Assembly: GCF_900465055.1 (NCBI RefSeq)
Contig: NZ_LS483250.1
Coordinates: 1,798,001 to 1,862,000, forward strand
Length of the DNA stretch: 64,000 nt
Direction: 5' to 3'
Source: Moritella yayanosii
Lineage (GTDB): Bacteria; Pseudomonadota; Gammaproteobacteria; Enterobacterales; Moritellaceae
Shown: positions 1 to 8,786 of the stretch, in pieces
How positions within the stretch are numbered: position 1 is the stretch's first letter
Layout of the letters: every line of letters begins with the position of its first letter
Position numbers and translations under genes: made by a program
Notes under the pieces: model-generated
Told to the model about the DNA's origin: nothing
What the model saw: the letters and a program-made list of their open reading frames with translations, nothing else
The model's database searches: none

Positions 1-366
1 CACTTTAGCATACCTTTATAACGAGATGTAGCACCAAACTGAGCTAACTTAATTCAGCTTCACACTTACTGCGTAACAGATCGCGCAACATGACCCGAGC
101 GTAAGTCAGCCGCCATATCAATTTTGTCATGATAGAAATCCGCCAAATTATCGCCAACATTGAACTGAATAGCGCTCCCCTTCGGCTGTGATACGCAACT
201 TACGTGTCGAGCGAATAAAAAGTTGTACGCCGAGTTGTTTTTCTAGACGTTTTAACGCCGCGCTCGCAGCAGCTGGGCTCATTTCCAACTGCAATGCGGA
301 TGCGGTGATATTGCATGTTTGCGCTGTACGCACAAAAAGAGTAAGGTCTTTAATATTCATTATCAA
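1..366 (-). pseudogene. Decayed LysR-family regulator
   Basis: The first ~65 residues are a typical LysR winged-helix N-terminus (MNIKDLTLFVRTAQ, then a recognition helix in SPAAASAALKRLEKQL and LFIRSTRKLRITAEG). Right after the wing the frame ends at a stop near 148. Another frame then reads FNVGDNLADFYHDKIDMA, which resembles the effector domain around residue 140 of LysR proteins, and stops at a TAA near 80. About 70 codons plus the reading frame are therefore missing. It faces away from the monooxygenase/nitroreductase pair at 473-1452 and probably once controlled it. The start is ATG at 360 or 366. Decay is clear; the former target is inferred. Confidence 0.8.
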
Positions 367-472
367 ATAGTTTTTGAAACTGTTAGTTGCATTACCATCT
401 TTTTAGAGTAGCAACAATCAAGGATAATGTCCTCACTCACTCAGTGTACAACCAATAAAAGGTAACGATAAT

Positions 473-766
473 ATGACAAGCACACTCACGATTGTTGCAA
501 ACATCGAAGCGAAAGCAGATAAAATTGAGTTCGTAAAAACAGCGCTATTAAAATTGATTGAGCCGACACGACTTGAAGAAGGTTGCATTCAGTACGACTT
601 GCATCAAGACAATAATAACCCGGCGTTATTTACTTTCGTTGAAAATTGGGTGAGTCATGAGTTATTACAACAACACCTCAATAGCCCGCATTTAAAAATG
701 TATGTACAAGCAACCGAAGGGGCTGTCGCGAGTTTCATCGTAAATGAAATAACGAAAATCACATAA
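473..766 (+). CDS. Antibiotic biosynthesis monooxygenase (ABM/YgiN-type) family protein
   Basis: A 97-residue single-domain protein of the ferredoxin-like ABM fold. Family marks are the early strand TIVANIEAKADKIEFVK, the central LIEPTRLEEGCIQYDLHQD with the usual E-G-C-x-x-Y core, FTFVENWVS, and a C-terminal HLNSPHLK helix. Members act as small cofactor-free quinol or polyketide monooxygenases, or as heme and stress-related enzymes, so the substrate cannot be read from sequence. AAAGG lies 12 bases before the ATG. The nitroreductase follows after 29 bases, so the two probably form a redox or quinone-detoxification operon once controlled by the decayed LysR gene upstream. Confidence 0.85.
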   Translation: MTSTLTIVANIEAKADKIEFVKTALLKLIEPTRLEEGCIQYDLHQDNNNPALFTFVENWVSHELLQQHLNSPHLKMYVQATEGAVASFIVNEITKIT

Positions 767-795
767 CAAATAAAATTTATCATTAAGGTTCGGCT

Positions 796-1452
796 ATGAC
801 ACATCAAATTATCAAAGATCTCAACAATCGTTATACTACCAAAAAGTTCGATGCTTCAAAAAGAATACCGCAAGACGATCTTGCCGTGATCATGGAAACC
901 ATGCGTTTGTCAGCATCATCAATTAACTCTCAGCCGTGGAAATTTATTGTTATCGAAAGCGATGCAGCAAAACAGCGTATGCACAATACCTTTGCCAATA
1001 AATTTCAGTTTAACCAACCGCATATTATGAGTGCGTCGCACATTATTATTTTTGCCCATAACCCAGCGTATACCCGTGCAGACTATGAAGCAGTGATTGA
1101 TAAAGGTATTGCTGATAAACGCACAAAACCAGAAGATAAAGAAAGTGCCTTCGGTGCATTTGCGTTTGCTGAACTAAACACAGATGAACATGGCAATACC
1201 GCGCCATGGACTAAAGCTCAGACTTACCTAGCGCTAGGTAATACCATGCATACACTTGCGCGTCTAAATATTGATTCTACGCCGATGGAAGGGATTGATA
1301 GCGAATTAGTCAGTAAAGAATTTGCAGTAGAACTAGATGGTTACGTCAGTGATGTCGCACTGGCAATTGGTTACCGTGATGCAGAAAATGATTACAATAT
1401 CGCGCCACCAAAATCACGCTTAGCAATGGAAGATGTGCTCGTTAAAATATAA
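796..1452 (+). CDS. NAD(P)H-dependent nitroreductase, NfsB-like
   Basis: 218 residues, the usual length for NfsB-type FMN flavoproteins that reduce nitroaromatics and quinones in two-electron steps. The N-terminal RYTTKKFDASKRIP segment and SASSINSQPWKFIVI match the conserved R-(S/T)-x-R/K-x-F and S-S-x-N-x-Q-P-W FMN-binding blocks. LALGNTMHTLARLNIDSTPMEG is the central helix followed by the conserved pre-glycine loop, and ALAIGYRD ends the core. AAGG precedes the ATG by about 8 bases. It lies 29 bases behind the ABM monooxygenase gene. The physiological substrate is unknown. Confidence 0.9.
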   Translation: MTHQIIKDLNNRYTTKKFDASKRIPQDDLAVIMETMRLSASSINSQPWKFIVIESDAAKQRMHNTFANKFQFNQPHIMSASHIIIFAHNPAYTRADYEAVIDKGIADKRTKPEDKESAFGAFAFAELNTDEHGNTAPWTKAQTYLALGNTMHTLARLNIDSTPMEGIDSELVSKEFAVELDGYVSDVALAIGYRDAENDYNIAPPKSRLAMEDVLVKI

Positions 1453-1508
1453 TCGTTAAGATATTACCATTAAAGTAAATGACTAAGTTGTAATCGCGGA
1501 TAAAATGA

Positions 1509-1585
1509 TGGTGTCCCAGAGAAGATTCGAACTTCCGACCTAGCGCTTAGGAGGCGCTTGCTCTATCCAGCTGAGCTACAAGGAC
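1509..1585 (-). tRNA. tRNA-Arg (anticodon CCT), CCA encoded
   Basis: The minus strand folds into a full cloverleaf. The acceptor is GTCCTTG / CTGGGAC with one T-T mismatch. The D arm is GCTC...GAGC, the anticodon stem AGCGC / GCGCT has loop CTCCTAA (anticodon CCT, reads AGG), and the T arm is GGAAG-TTCGAAT-CTTCT. Discriminator A is followed by an encoded CCA at 1509-1511. It stands alone between the nitroreductase and pykA. No integrase lies beside it. Confidence 0.95.
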
Positions 1586-1728
1586 ATTTCGTAATATGCA
1601 TTATATATAAAATAAACCAAAATAGAAGACCCACTTTACTTAACTGCTAAAGTTATTAAATCATAAGAAATAATTTGGGCTGTCCTTCTTAATGAACCGA
1701 GCATCTAAACTCCCCCTGTATGGCATAC

Positions 1729-1755
1729 CCGCACTGAATTTTAGAATCAGTGCGG
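1729..1755 (-). terminator. Hairpin downstream of pykA
   Basis: Arms CCGCACTGA (1729-1737) and TCAGTGCGG (1747-1755) are perfectly complementary around a 9-base loop, about 120 bases past the pykA stop. There is no strong T run, so this is either a weak terminator or an RNA-stabilising hairpin. The rest of 1586-1874 shows no gene I would accept. Confidence 0.45.
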
Positions 1756-1874
1756 CCTTGCTTAGAATTGATGATCAAAACCGATTAAAACTTTCAGATC
1801 ACCTCGATGGAGCTCGAAGTATTATCAATATTAAACACAACATCGAAAACATGAGGAGAATGAATGGAACAAAT

Positions 1875-3335
1875 TCAGGCCGTTGCCAGCTCCAACATAT
1901 TCGGTAACTTAATAAAGCGGCAAATATCGGTATCGCCAGCATTTTCCAGTGATTCAAGTTGAATGAGGATCAACGAATCGACATTATTCAGCATATCACC
2001 ATGAAATAAATGCTCCTTCACTTGTTCTGCTAACGCATTCCCTGACATTCCTCGATGATCAAAGTAAACAGGTATCACACCACGTAATAATGCCAATTGA
2101 CGCAATACGCGAGGCTTATAGGATAAAGCCCAGATATTTTGCTTACCCTGGCAGCGGGACATGAGACGCGGGGTATCACCTTGATCGGTAATAATAGCAA
2201 TACCTAAGTTCTGTTCCGAGCTTGATGCTGATAACATCGCTGCCAATGCCATACTTTTTCGAGGTTCAGAACATAAGTTAAGTAAGTTATGCCAACTCTG
2301 ACCAGCTTCATCCACTCGCTTTTCAGCACCACAAGCAATGTCGGCCATATAGGCAACCGCTTCAACCGGAAACTTACCCGTAGCCGATTCAGCTGAAAGC
2401 ATCACCGCATCAGTACCATCAAGTACCGCATTGGCCACATCCATTACTTCTGCACGCGTCGGCATTGGATTTTCAATCATCGATTCCATCATTTGCGTTG
2501 CAGTGATCACCGGACGGCCATGATAACGGGCTCGTTCAATTAATTTTTTCTGAACCAAAGGCAGATTAACATCCCCTATTTCAACCCCCAAATCGCCCCG
2601 CGCAATCATAATCACATCAGACGCAAGAATAACATCATCCATCGCTTTCAGTGACGCTACCACTTCGGCACGTTCAATTTTGGCCACTATCGCCGCAGAG
2701 CATCCTGCCGCCTGCACCAATTCTCGCGCTTCATTCAAATCCGCCGAATTACGCGGAAACGACACCGCAACAAAGTCAGCATCAAGCTCAGCCGCGGTAA
2801 TAATATCTTGCTTATCTTTCTCGGTCAGAGCCGGCGCAGACAAGCCGCCACCTAAGAGGTTAATGCCTTTTCGATTCGACAACATGCCTGAATTCAGCAC
2901 CGTCGTCAGCACCTTCATGCCATCGATACTGTTCACTTTTAGACGTATACGGCCATCATCCAACAGCAATGTATCGCCCACCTGAACCTCACTCACTAGC
3001 TGCGGAAAATCTAACCCGACCGCCTGCTCCGTTCCCGCGTCTAATGCCATATTGGCATCAAGCGTAAATAGCTGTCCTTTTTCAAGCTTCACTTGACCAT
3101 TGAGGAAATCTGCGATACGAATTTTAGGTCCTTGCAAATCAACCAACACGCCAACATGGCAGCCCAGCCGTAAAGCAATTGAACGTACTAGTTCAGCACA
3201 TGCAATATGCTCTTCAGACGAGCCATGAGAGAAATTCAAACGCACAACGTTAACACCTGCCAAAATCAATTTTTCGATAATTTGAGGGTCATTACTTGCA
3301 GGGCCTAAAGTGGCGACAATTTTAGTTTTACGCAT
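1875..3335 (-). CDS. pykA: Pyruvate kinase, PykA (type II) group
   Basis: Makes pyruvate and ATP from phosphoenolpyruvate and ADP in the cytosol. From ATG at 3335 the protein has 486 residues, close to E. coli PykA (480). It carries RTKIVATLGPA at the N-terminus, NFSHGS, DLQGPKIRI, the active-site lysine block IVAKIERAEVV, the metal-binding MIARGDLGVEI and the signature ITATQMMESMI. The B domain and the divergent C-terminal effector domain resemble PykA more than PykF. An upstream in-frame ATG would add 14 hydrophobic residues not found in the family, so the MRKTKIV start is preferred. It lies next to the pgt-like genes, a sensible metabolic neighbour for phosphoglycerate/PEP uptake. Confidence 0.95.
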   Translation of the reverse strand: MRKTKIVATLGPASNDPQIIEKLILAGVNVVRLNFSHGSSEEHIACAELVRSIALRLGCHVGVLVDLQGPKIRIADFLNGQVKLEKGQLFTLDANMALDAGTEQAVGLDFPQLVSEVQVGDTLLLDDGRIRLKVNSIDGMKVLTTVLNSGMLSNRKGINLLGGGLSAPALTEKDKQDIITAAELDADFVAVSFPRNSADLNEARELVQAAGCSAAIVAKIERAEVVASLKAMDDVILASDVIMIARGDLGVEIGDVNLPLVQKKLIERARYHGRPVITATQMMESMIENPMPTRAEVMDVANAVLDGTDAVMLSAESATGKFPVEAVAYMADIACGAEKRVDEAGQSWHNLLNLCSEPRKSMALAAMLSASSSEQNLGIAIITDQGDTPRLMSRCQGKQNIWALSYKPRVLRQLALLRGVIPVYFDHRGMSGNALAEQVKEHLFHGDMLNNVDSLILIQLESLENAGDTDICRFIKLPNMLELATA

Positions 3336-3401
3336 AGTTTTACCTAGGAATATGATGAAATAGAGCAGTAGCAACATAGTGCTGCCACTGCTTAATGGTT
3401 T

Positions 3402-4796
3402 TTACTTCTCTAAAACAGGAACATTATCGATTGAAGGCTGAGCATCAATATCTGTTACTTTCTTCGCATTCCACACGGTCGTAGCCAAGAGCACAGAAAG
3501 CACTGCAGTACCTAACCAGAAATACTGTGCGTTGCCGAAGTCATACACTTTCACAATTTCTCCGGCACCATTAACAGTCTCAGTAATTGTGATCAAGTGA
3601 GATGAAATCAATTCCTGTGCTGACGCTGCCATATATGAAAATAAACCAATGAAACCTTTTACTGCCCCCACTGCATTTTTAGGCATCAGATCACATGCGG
3701 TCAGGCCCGCAAGGAACACAACCAGACCACCGATGGCATAACCGATTAAAGAAAGTGCCACAGCATCCATCATTCGGCTATGTGCGCCAAAGAACAACAG
3801 AAGCATACCCGCGATATTTGCAAGACCATATAGAAGTGTTGGAATATGACGATTAGAATTAAATATCTTATCGGAAATAATGCCGGATAATATCGCCCCA
3901 GCAAGGCCGGCAATAGGATACGCGGCCATTGCGAAACCAGCATCAATCAGACTGTAGCCTTTTACTTCTTGAAGGTATAAAACGGCCCAAGAAGATATTG
4001 CATAACGTGAGGAGTACATCATCGCGCACGACAGTGCAATTAACCACACCGTCGGTTGCTTTAAAATAAAGAGCTGAGCACGGCGTGTTTCTTTTGGGTC
4101 ATTCGCGTTTTTAATATCAGATTCTTCACCAAATGCAGTAGCTGCATCAGGCAAACCATATGTTTGTGGACGGTCACGCAAAGCCAAGAACATACATGGA
4201 GCAGCAATAACAGCAGCAATACCAGCACCAATAAAGCCCGCTTGCCAACCAAAATAACTCACTATCGAGGCAGTCAGGATCCAGGTTATACCTTCACCAA
4301 TGTTACGAGATCCCCCCCACATAGCATAACGACTACCACGTTGTTTTGGAGAGAACCATTGAAAAAGAGAGACACATGATGGTGCTGAACCCACCGACTG
4401 GAACCAACCATTTACCCCCCATAAAAGGATAAAGAAAAATGCGGTAGTGCTCATCCCCATTGCGATGGCGGTTATGCCCGACAACAACAGCGAAAAAGAC
4501 ATAAACCGTCCGATATTCGCATAGTCTGACAAGAAACCATTCGTGAACTTACCGATCGCGTAAGTGAAGAAAAACGCAGAACCCATAATACCCAGCTCTG
4601 CTTTGGTCACGATATCTGCATCCAGCATCGGTTTTTTCATAACACCTAAGCTCATGCGTACTACGTAAAATATGGCATAACCAAACACTAGCCCGAGGAA
4701 AACCGACCATTGGTGACGTTTATAGATAGACTGAATTTTATCCTGGCTTCCTTCCATAATCGGTTTATCCGATCTGGTTTTAAAAAATTTAAACAT
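3402..4796 (-). CDS. Organophosphate:phosphate antiporter, OPA family of MFS (PgtP/UhpT/GlpT-like)
   Basis: 464 residues with about 12 hydrophobic segments. It has the OPA-family pattern: YAIFYVVRMSLGVMKKP in the first helix, GKFTNGFLSDYANIGRFM after helix 2, NGWFQSVGSAPS in helix 4, the SPKQRGSRYAMWGGSRNIGEG loop and RDRPQTYGLP in the central loop. Such proteins exchange Pi for glycerol-3-P, hexose-6-P or phosphoglycerates across the inner membrane. The specificity is not readable, but the facing genes resemble pgtC-pgtB-pgtA of Salmonella, so phosphoglycerate or PEP is the likeliest cargo. The ATG at 4796 is chosen because GGAG sits 6 bases upstream. Confidence 0.85.
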   Translation of the reverse strand: MFKFFKTRSDKPIMEGSQDKIQSIYKRHQWSVFLGLVFGYAIFYVVRMSLGVMKKPMLDADIVTKAELGIMGSAFFFTYAIGKFTNGFLSDYANIGRFMSFSLLLSGITAIAMGMSTTAFFFILLWGVNGWFQSVGSAPSCVSLFQWFSPKQRGSRYAMWGGSRNIGEGITWILTASIVSYFGWQAGFIGAGIAAVIAAPCMFLALRDRPQTYGLPDAATAFGEESDIKNANDPKETRRAQLFILKQPTVWLIALSCAMMYSSRYAISSWAVLYLQEVKGYSLIDAGFAMAAYPIAGLAGAILSGIISDKIFNSNRHIPTLLYGLANIAGMLLLFFGAHSRMMDAVALSLIGYAIGGLVVFLAGLTACDLMPKNAVGAVKGFIGLFSYMAASAQELISSHLITITETVNGAGEIVKVYDFGNAQYFWLGTAVLSVLLATTVWNAKKVTDIDAQPSIDNVPVLEK

Positions 4797-5123
4797 ATTA
4801 ATCTCCAATTATAAAAAATCATGAGCATTACTGTTAACCCAGTGGTGCTTGAGATGAATAATATGAGGTTAATAAAAACCTGCAAGAGGGCGGTTTTGGG
4901 TGAGACTTGTCCCAAAATTAATTTCGCATGGGTTAATAAAAGGACATTTAAACTAGAGAGATTTATATATGTAGGTAATAATACTTCACGGTGATAAACA
5001 AAATGTTCCCAATGTGGTTCAAATAGATTTTTGATTTTTTTAGTTTATTTCTATCTTTTTGATAGACCGCACAAAATATGCTTTTTGTGTTTTCTAAAAG
5101 TATATACATGACAAGGAGTAACG
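4797..5123. promoter_or_regulatory. Divergent promoter region with a palindromic operator candidate
   Basis: 327 bases between the antiporter (leftward) and the pgtC-like gene (rightward). It contains TTTTGGG (4894-4900), a 10-base spacer and CCCAAAA (4911-4917), an interrupted palindrome about 100 bases before the antiporter start. It is a candidate binding site for the PgtA-like regulator. No convincing -24/-12 sigma-54 promoter (GG-N10-GC) was seen near it. The rest is AT-rich and without an ORF. Confidence 0.5.
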
Positions 5124-6401
5124 GTGGTTATCATGAGCAATAAAAAAGGATTGATTACATTATTAATATTTTTATTAGCGTCTGGGAAATGTCTTGCTAT
5201 CGAAAGAAAACCTATTGTTATTTTAACCACACTTTCCGAACACGCTATATCTCAACTTGTTGATAAATACCATGCATTCTCCCCTAATGCTGACGTGAGA
5301 ATAATTTTCAGACGCACTCATTCTATGTTACGTTTATTAGAGAAAAATAATTATCAGAACATTGATATCGTCATCTCATCCTCTCCAGTTCTGTTCCATC
5401 GCCTTGCTAACAACAACAAACTACATACAATGTCGCCCACATATAATGTTCCAAGCTGGTTAGCACCGCATATTCTAGATATCTCTGGGAAAGTTACGCC
5501 ATTCGGCTATTCCGGCTTTGGCCTGATGTATAATAAACAATATTTAACAAGTCATGGTCTACAGGCACCTAAGACATGGGAAGCGCTTACCAACGCCCAA
5601 TATTTTCAACATATCACCATGAGCACCCCCTCACGTTCTGGTACCACCAACTTAATGGTGGAAAATATCCTTCAACATTACGGCTGGGAAGACGGTTGGC
5701 AATTATTAATGCAAATTGGTGGCAATATCGCCTTTATTTCTTCACGCAGTTTTGGTGTTAACGAAGCCGTTTCTCGCGGTTTAATTGGTGCGGGCCCGGT
5801 TATCGACAGTTATGCTATCAACAGCATGAAAGTCTTTGACTATGTTAATTTTAATTATTTACCTAATTCTATTTTAATGCCGACATATATAGGCATTGCA
5901 AAAAACAGCCTACATATAAATGACGCGATAAAATTCATTGATTTTCTACGTTCTAAATCAGGGCAACAGCTATTAAAAAAAACATCTATCGCCAAGTTTT
6001 CACTTTCTCAACCCAAATTAGCTGAAACAACAGCTTTTATATTAAATAAGCAGCTAGTTCACAGCAGAGATACATTAATTTCATTGTTGTTTGATCAGGC
6101 AATTACCGAACAGTTACATCAACTAAACATCACGTGGCAATCCATTCATCAACTTGAATCTCTAGTAGATTTATCACCCGGTGCACTTAAAAAACTCGCA
6201 CGTGCAAAACAGTATGCCTCACAAGTTCCAGTCACCTCAGCGCAATCCATCTCGGAAGAGTATCTAACATTATTTAACAACGGTAATGCGAAGCGAGGGA
6301 GAGATCCTGTTGTCGTTAAAGAGCTCCAGAAATGGAAAGAAACCCTCAGACAAAATTTACAACAAGCCAATTTTCTTACTAATCAACTTCACCAAGAGTA
6401 A
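5124..6401 (+). CDS. pgtC: PgtC-like periplasmic binding/sensory protein
   Basis: 425 residues. After a signal peptide (LITLLIFLLASGKCLA, cleavage near residue 25) comes an extracellular solute-binding fold of the iron/Pi-binding type: IVILTTLSEHAISQLVDKY, then GYSGFGLMYNKQYL and TMSTPSRSGTTNLMVENI, the hinge region that binds anions in this family. The C-terminal ~100 residues are helical. In Salmonella PgtC modulates the PgtB kinase in response to phosphoglycerates, and the order here (pgtC, histidine kinase, response regulator) supports that role. The start is GTG at 5124 because AAGGAG is 5 bases upstream; ATG at 5133 would be 14 away. The histidine kinase gene begins 6 bases after its stop. 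Confidence 0.8.
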   Translation: MVIMSNKKGLITLLIFLLASGKCLAIERKPIVILTTLSEHAISQLVDKYHAFSPNADVRIIFRRTHSMLRLLEKNNYQNIDIVISSSPVLFHRLANNNKLHTMSPTYNVPSWLAPHILDISGKVTPFGYSGFGLMYNKQYLTSHGLQAPKTWEALTNAQYFQHITMSTPSRSGTTNLMVENILQHYGWEDGWQLLMQIGGNIAFISSRSFGVNEAVSRGLIGAGPVIDSYAINSMKVFDYVNFNYLPNSILMPTYIGIAKNSLHINDAIKFIDFLRSKSGQQLLKKTSIAKFSLSQPKLAETTAFILNKQLVHSRDTLISLLFDQAITEQLHQLNITWQSIHQLESLVDLSPGALKKLARAKQYASQVPVTSAQSISEEYLTLFNNGNAKRGRDPVVVKELQKWKETLRQNLQQANFLTNQLHQE

Positions 6402-6407
6402 ACCCCT

Positions 6408-8786
6408 GTGATATTTAAATTTACCACTATCGGTTCACGCTTAGTTGCTGCGTTTACCTGTATCTTACTTATGATATTTTTAGTGAGCACTGTCGCATTT
6501 ACCACTTGGAATACCTTAGAAAACCAAGTCGAACTGATGACCGAGAAGAATATTCCCGCGCTGACATTAAGCTATCAAATAGAACGCAGCAGTGCCGAAC
6601 TACAAGCCCACTTAAACGAAATTTATATCACCCCAAACCTGGTAAGACTCCATCAGCTCAAACTTAGGCTGCAACACAACATCAAAGAAATTAATCAAGC
6701 GACTATTGAACTCTCTGCCAACCCCCTAGTAAACAACTTACAACCGGAATACCATCGACTGAACGCTAACATTCAGGAATATTCTGAACTGCTGACACAA
6801 AAATTAAAATTAAAACATAACCTGGATAAAATATCAGAGACTATTTTATGGCTTCATCAAGATATTGTTGATGAGATCAACCCTTTGAGACTAGAAGTAG
6901 AATGGCAGATCACCCACGATCGAGCCATCACTCTTAATGCAGCAACCCAAACTTCGCTATACGCCGATTTCTCAACCTTCCAGATGCTGACTATTAATGA
7001 AAATGAGCTCATCTCTATCGTACAAGAGGTAATCCGCCAACATCAGCAGCGTAACTTAAATAGTGAATTCCAATTCATTGGCTACAAAACTGATGAACTA
7101 AAGACACTAAGTAATGCCCTGTTGCACAATGCCGCAAGTATTACCCACCGCCAACTATTACTTGAGCTCATTGACCTTGTTCAGCCAGAAGGACGCCTGC
7201 ATACAGTGTTGCAACAGATCGCAACGGTGAACAAGCAAACGAACAATCAAAAAGTGATGATAAAAACACGCTTAACTTATCAGCAAGAACAAATTAAAAG
7301 CCTAGTGACGACGGCTAGCAATGAATTAAACGGTATCAAACGAAAAGCCAAGCAAACCGTCAGAATGGGCAATAGTGTACTCTTGATTGTATTATTGTGC
7401 GCCCTGCTCTCTAGTACCTTTATTTGTACCTATTTTGTGCGCAAGCGTATTGTTGGTCGACTAAACGACCTCAGCTTAGCCCTTAATGCCGTAGTCAGCG
7501 GCAAGGTGAATCTGCCTATTTCAGTCACAGGCCAGGACGAAATCGGAAAGCTCGGGACTAACCTTCGTAACTTCTGCTCTCAAATGCAAGAAATTGAGAA
7601 AACCAATGCGTTAGATCTCATCAATAATACACAAGCAAGTATTATCACCTGTACCACTGAAGGTGTCATTGAATCGATGAACTCAAGAGCAAAAAAGCTA
7701 TTTCCTCTTCTCTCTTCCTCTTCAGTTGAATCAGAGGGTATTTGGAATTTATTTGCATATAAAGAACACCAACAACTTAAATTAATTTTCCTACCACACA
7801 GTACGTTACTGATAGATGGTGCCTATAATCTGACCCTAGCAATGAACCATACTCACCATCAAACTCGTTATTTCCGACTAGATCTGCGTGTATTCCAAAA
7901 AAACACACACCCGAAGATTATAATTACGCTGACTGACATTACCGAACAAGAAAATATCACGCGTTGGCTAGAGCAAAAAGTGCAAGAAAAAACACAATCA
8001 CTGACTACCACAAATACCGCATTGCAAGATGAGATTGAAGAAAGAAAACGGGCTGAATTGAATCTTGTCTCCACTCAGGACGAACTAATTCAAGCCGCTA
8101 AAATGGCGGTAGTTGGTCAAGCGATGACGACGCTGGCACATGAACTGAATCAACCTCTTTCAGCCCTATCGACTTACATTTTTACTGTACAGATGACCTA
8201 TAACAGTAGCCAATATTCAGAGATCCACAACACCATGGAAAAAATGAATGAAATCTGTGAGCGCATGGATCAGATCATTGCTAATCTTCGAGGTTTCTCC
8301 AAAAAACCAATGACATCCAACCCCGCAGTCACCGTAACGCTACAACGGGCAACCGATAATGCCATTGGCATCGTTGCATACCGCGCTAAACAACATAACA
8401 TTCAACTTAATAATCACCTTGATGATAACTGCTTTTGCATCGGTGAGTTACTTCAAATTGAACAAGTTCTTGTTAACTTGCTCATCAACAGCTGCGATGC
8501 TCTGGCGCCATTTGTAGACAAACAAGGTCAAATCGAAATCATAGAATTAGGGCGTACAGACCAATTTATAACACTCGCCTGTTGTGATAACGGCTCAGGC
8601 TTTGATTGTGACATTATAAATAAACTTTTCACCCCATTCACTACAAGTAAAGAAGTCGGGTTAGGGCTTGGACTCAGTATTTGCCGTTCAATCATGACCC
8701 GTTTGAATGGTTCAATTCGACTCGCCTCCACACTGGATGGCGGTGCAATGATCATTTTGGAGTTCCTTGTAAATGAAACTAAGTAA
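6408..8786 (+). CDS. pgtB: PgtB-like membrane sensor histidine kinase
   Basis: 792 residues from a GTG start. A first membrane helix (residues ~12-30) is followed by a long, helical periplasmic sensor of about 300 residues, then a second membrane helix (VLLIVLLCALLSSTFICTYF, ~327-346), a HAMP linker, a PAS-like region and a coiled coil. The kinase core has the phospho-acceptor histidine in TLAHELNQPLSAL (near residue 578), N-box VLVNLLINSCDAL, G1 CCDNGSGFD, TPFTTSKEVGLGLGLSI and G2 DGGAMI. This HELNQPL H-box is typical of DctB/PgtB-class kinases. It overlaps the response regulator gene by 14 bases, so translation is probably coupled. It is longer than Salmonella PgtB (about 670), mostly in the sensor part. 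Confidence 0.85.
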   Translation: MIFKFTTIGSRLVAAFTCILLMIFLVSTVAFTTWNTLENQVELMTEKNIPALTLSYQIERSSAELQAHLNEIYITPNLVRLHQLKLRLQHNIKEINQATIELSANPLVNNLQPEYHRLNANIQEYSELLTQKLKLKHNLDKISETILWLHQDIVDEINPLRLEVEWQITHDRAITLNAATQTSLYADFSTFQMLTINENELISIVQEVIRQHQQRNLNSEFQFIGYKTDELKTLSNALLHNAASITHRQLLLELIDLVQPEGRLHTVLQQIATVNKQTNNQKVMIKTRLTYQQEQIKSLVTTASNELNGIKRKAKQTVRMGNSVLLIVLLCALLSSTFICTYFVRKRIVGRLNDLSLALNAVVSGKVNLPISVTGQDEIGKLGTNLRNFCSQMQEIEKTNALDLINNTQASIITCTTEGVIESMNSRAKKLFPLLSSSSVESEGIWNLFAYKEHQQLKLIFLPHSTLLIDGAYNLTLAMNHTHHQTRYFRLDLRVFQKNTHPKIIITLTDITEQENITRWLEQKVQEKTQSLTTTNTALQDEIEERKRAELNLVSTQDELIQAAKMAVVGQAMTTLAHELNQPLSALSTYIFTVQMTYNSSQYSEIHNTMEKMNEICERMDQIIANLRGFSKKPMTSNPAVTVTLQRATDNAIGIVAYRAKQHNIQLNNHLDDNCFCIGELLQIEQVLVNLLINSCDALAPFVDKQGQIEIIELGRTDQFITLACCDNGSGFDCDIINKLFTPFTTSKEVGLGLGLSICRSIMTRLNGSIRLASTLDGGAMIILEFLVNETK

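Noticed and set aside
1509-1585. tRNA-Arg(CCT) as an integration site for a genomic island
   Set aside because: No integrase or repeated tRNA 3' end was found near it; the neighbouring genes look like ordinary chromosome.
1692-1907. 71-codon rightward frame past the tRNA, overlapping the pykA end
   Set aside because: No ribosome site, no recognisable motif, overlaps the certain pykA C-terminus and contains the pykA-distal hairpin.
4894-4917. A sigma-54 promoter before the antiporter gene
   Set aside because: TTGCA occurs nearby but the -24 GG element is missing at the right spacing, and the regulator lacks GAFTGA.
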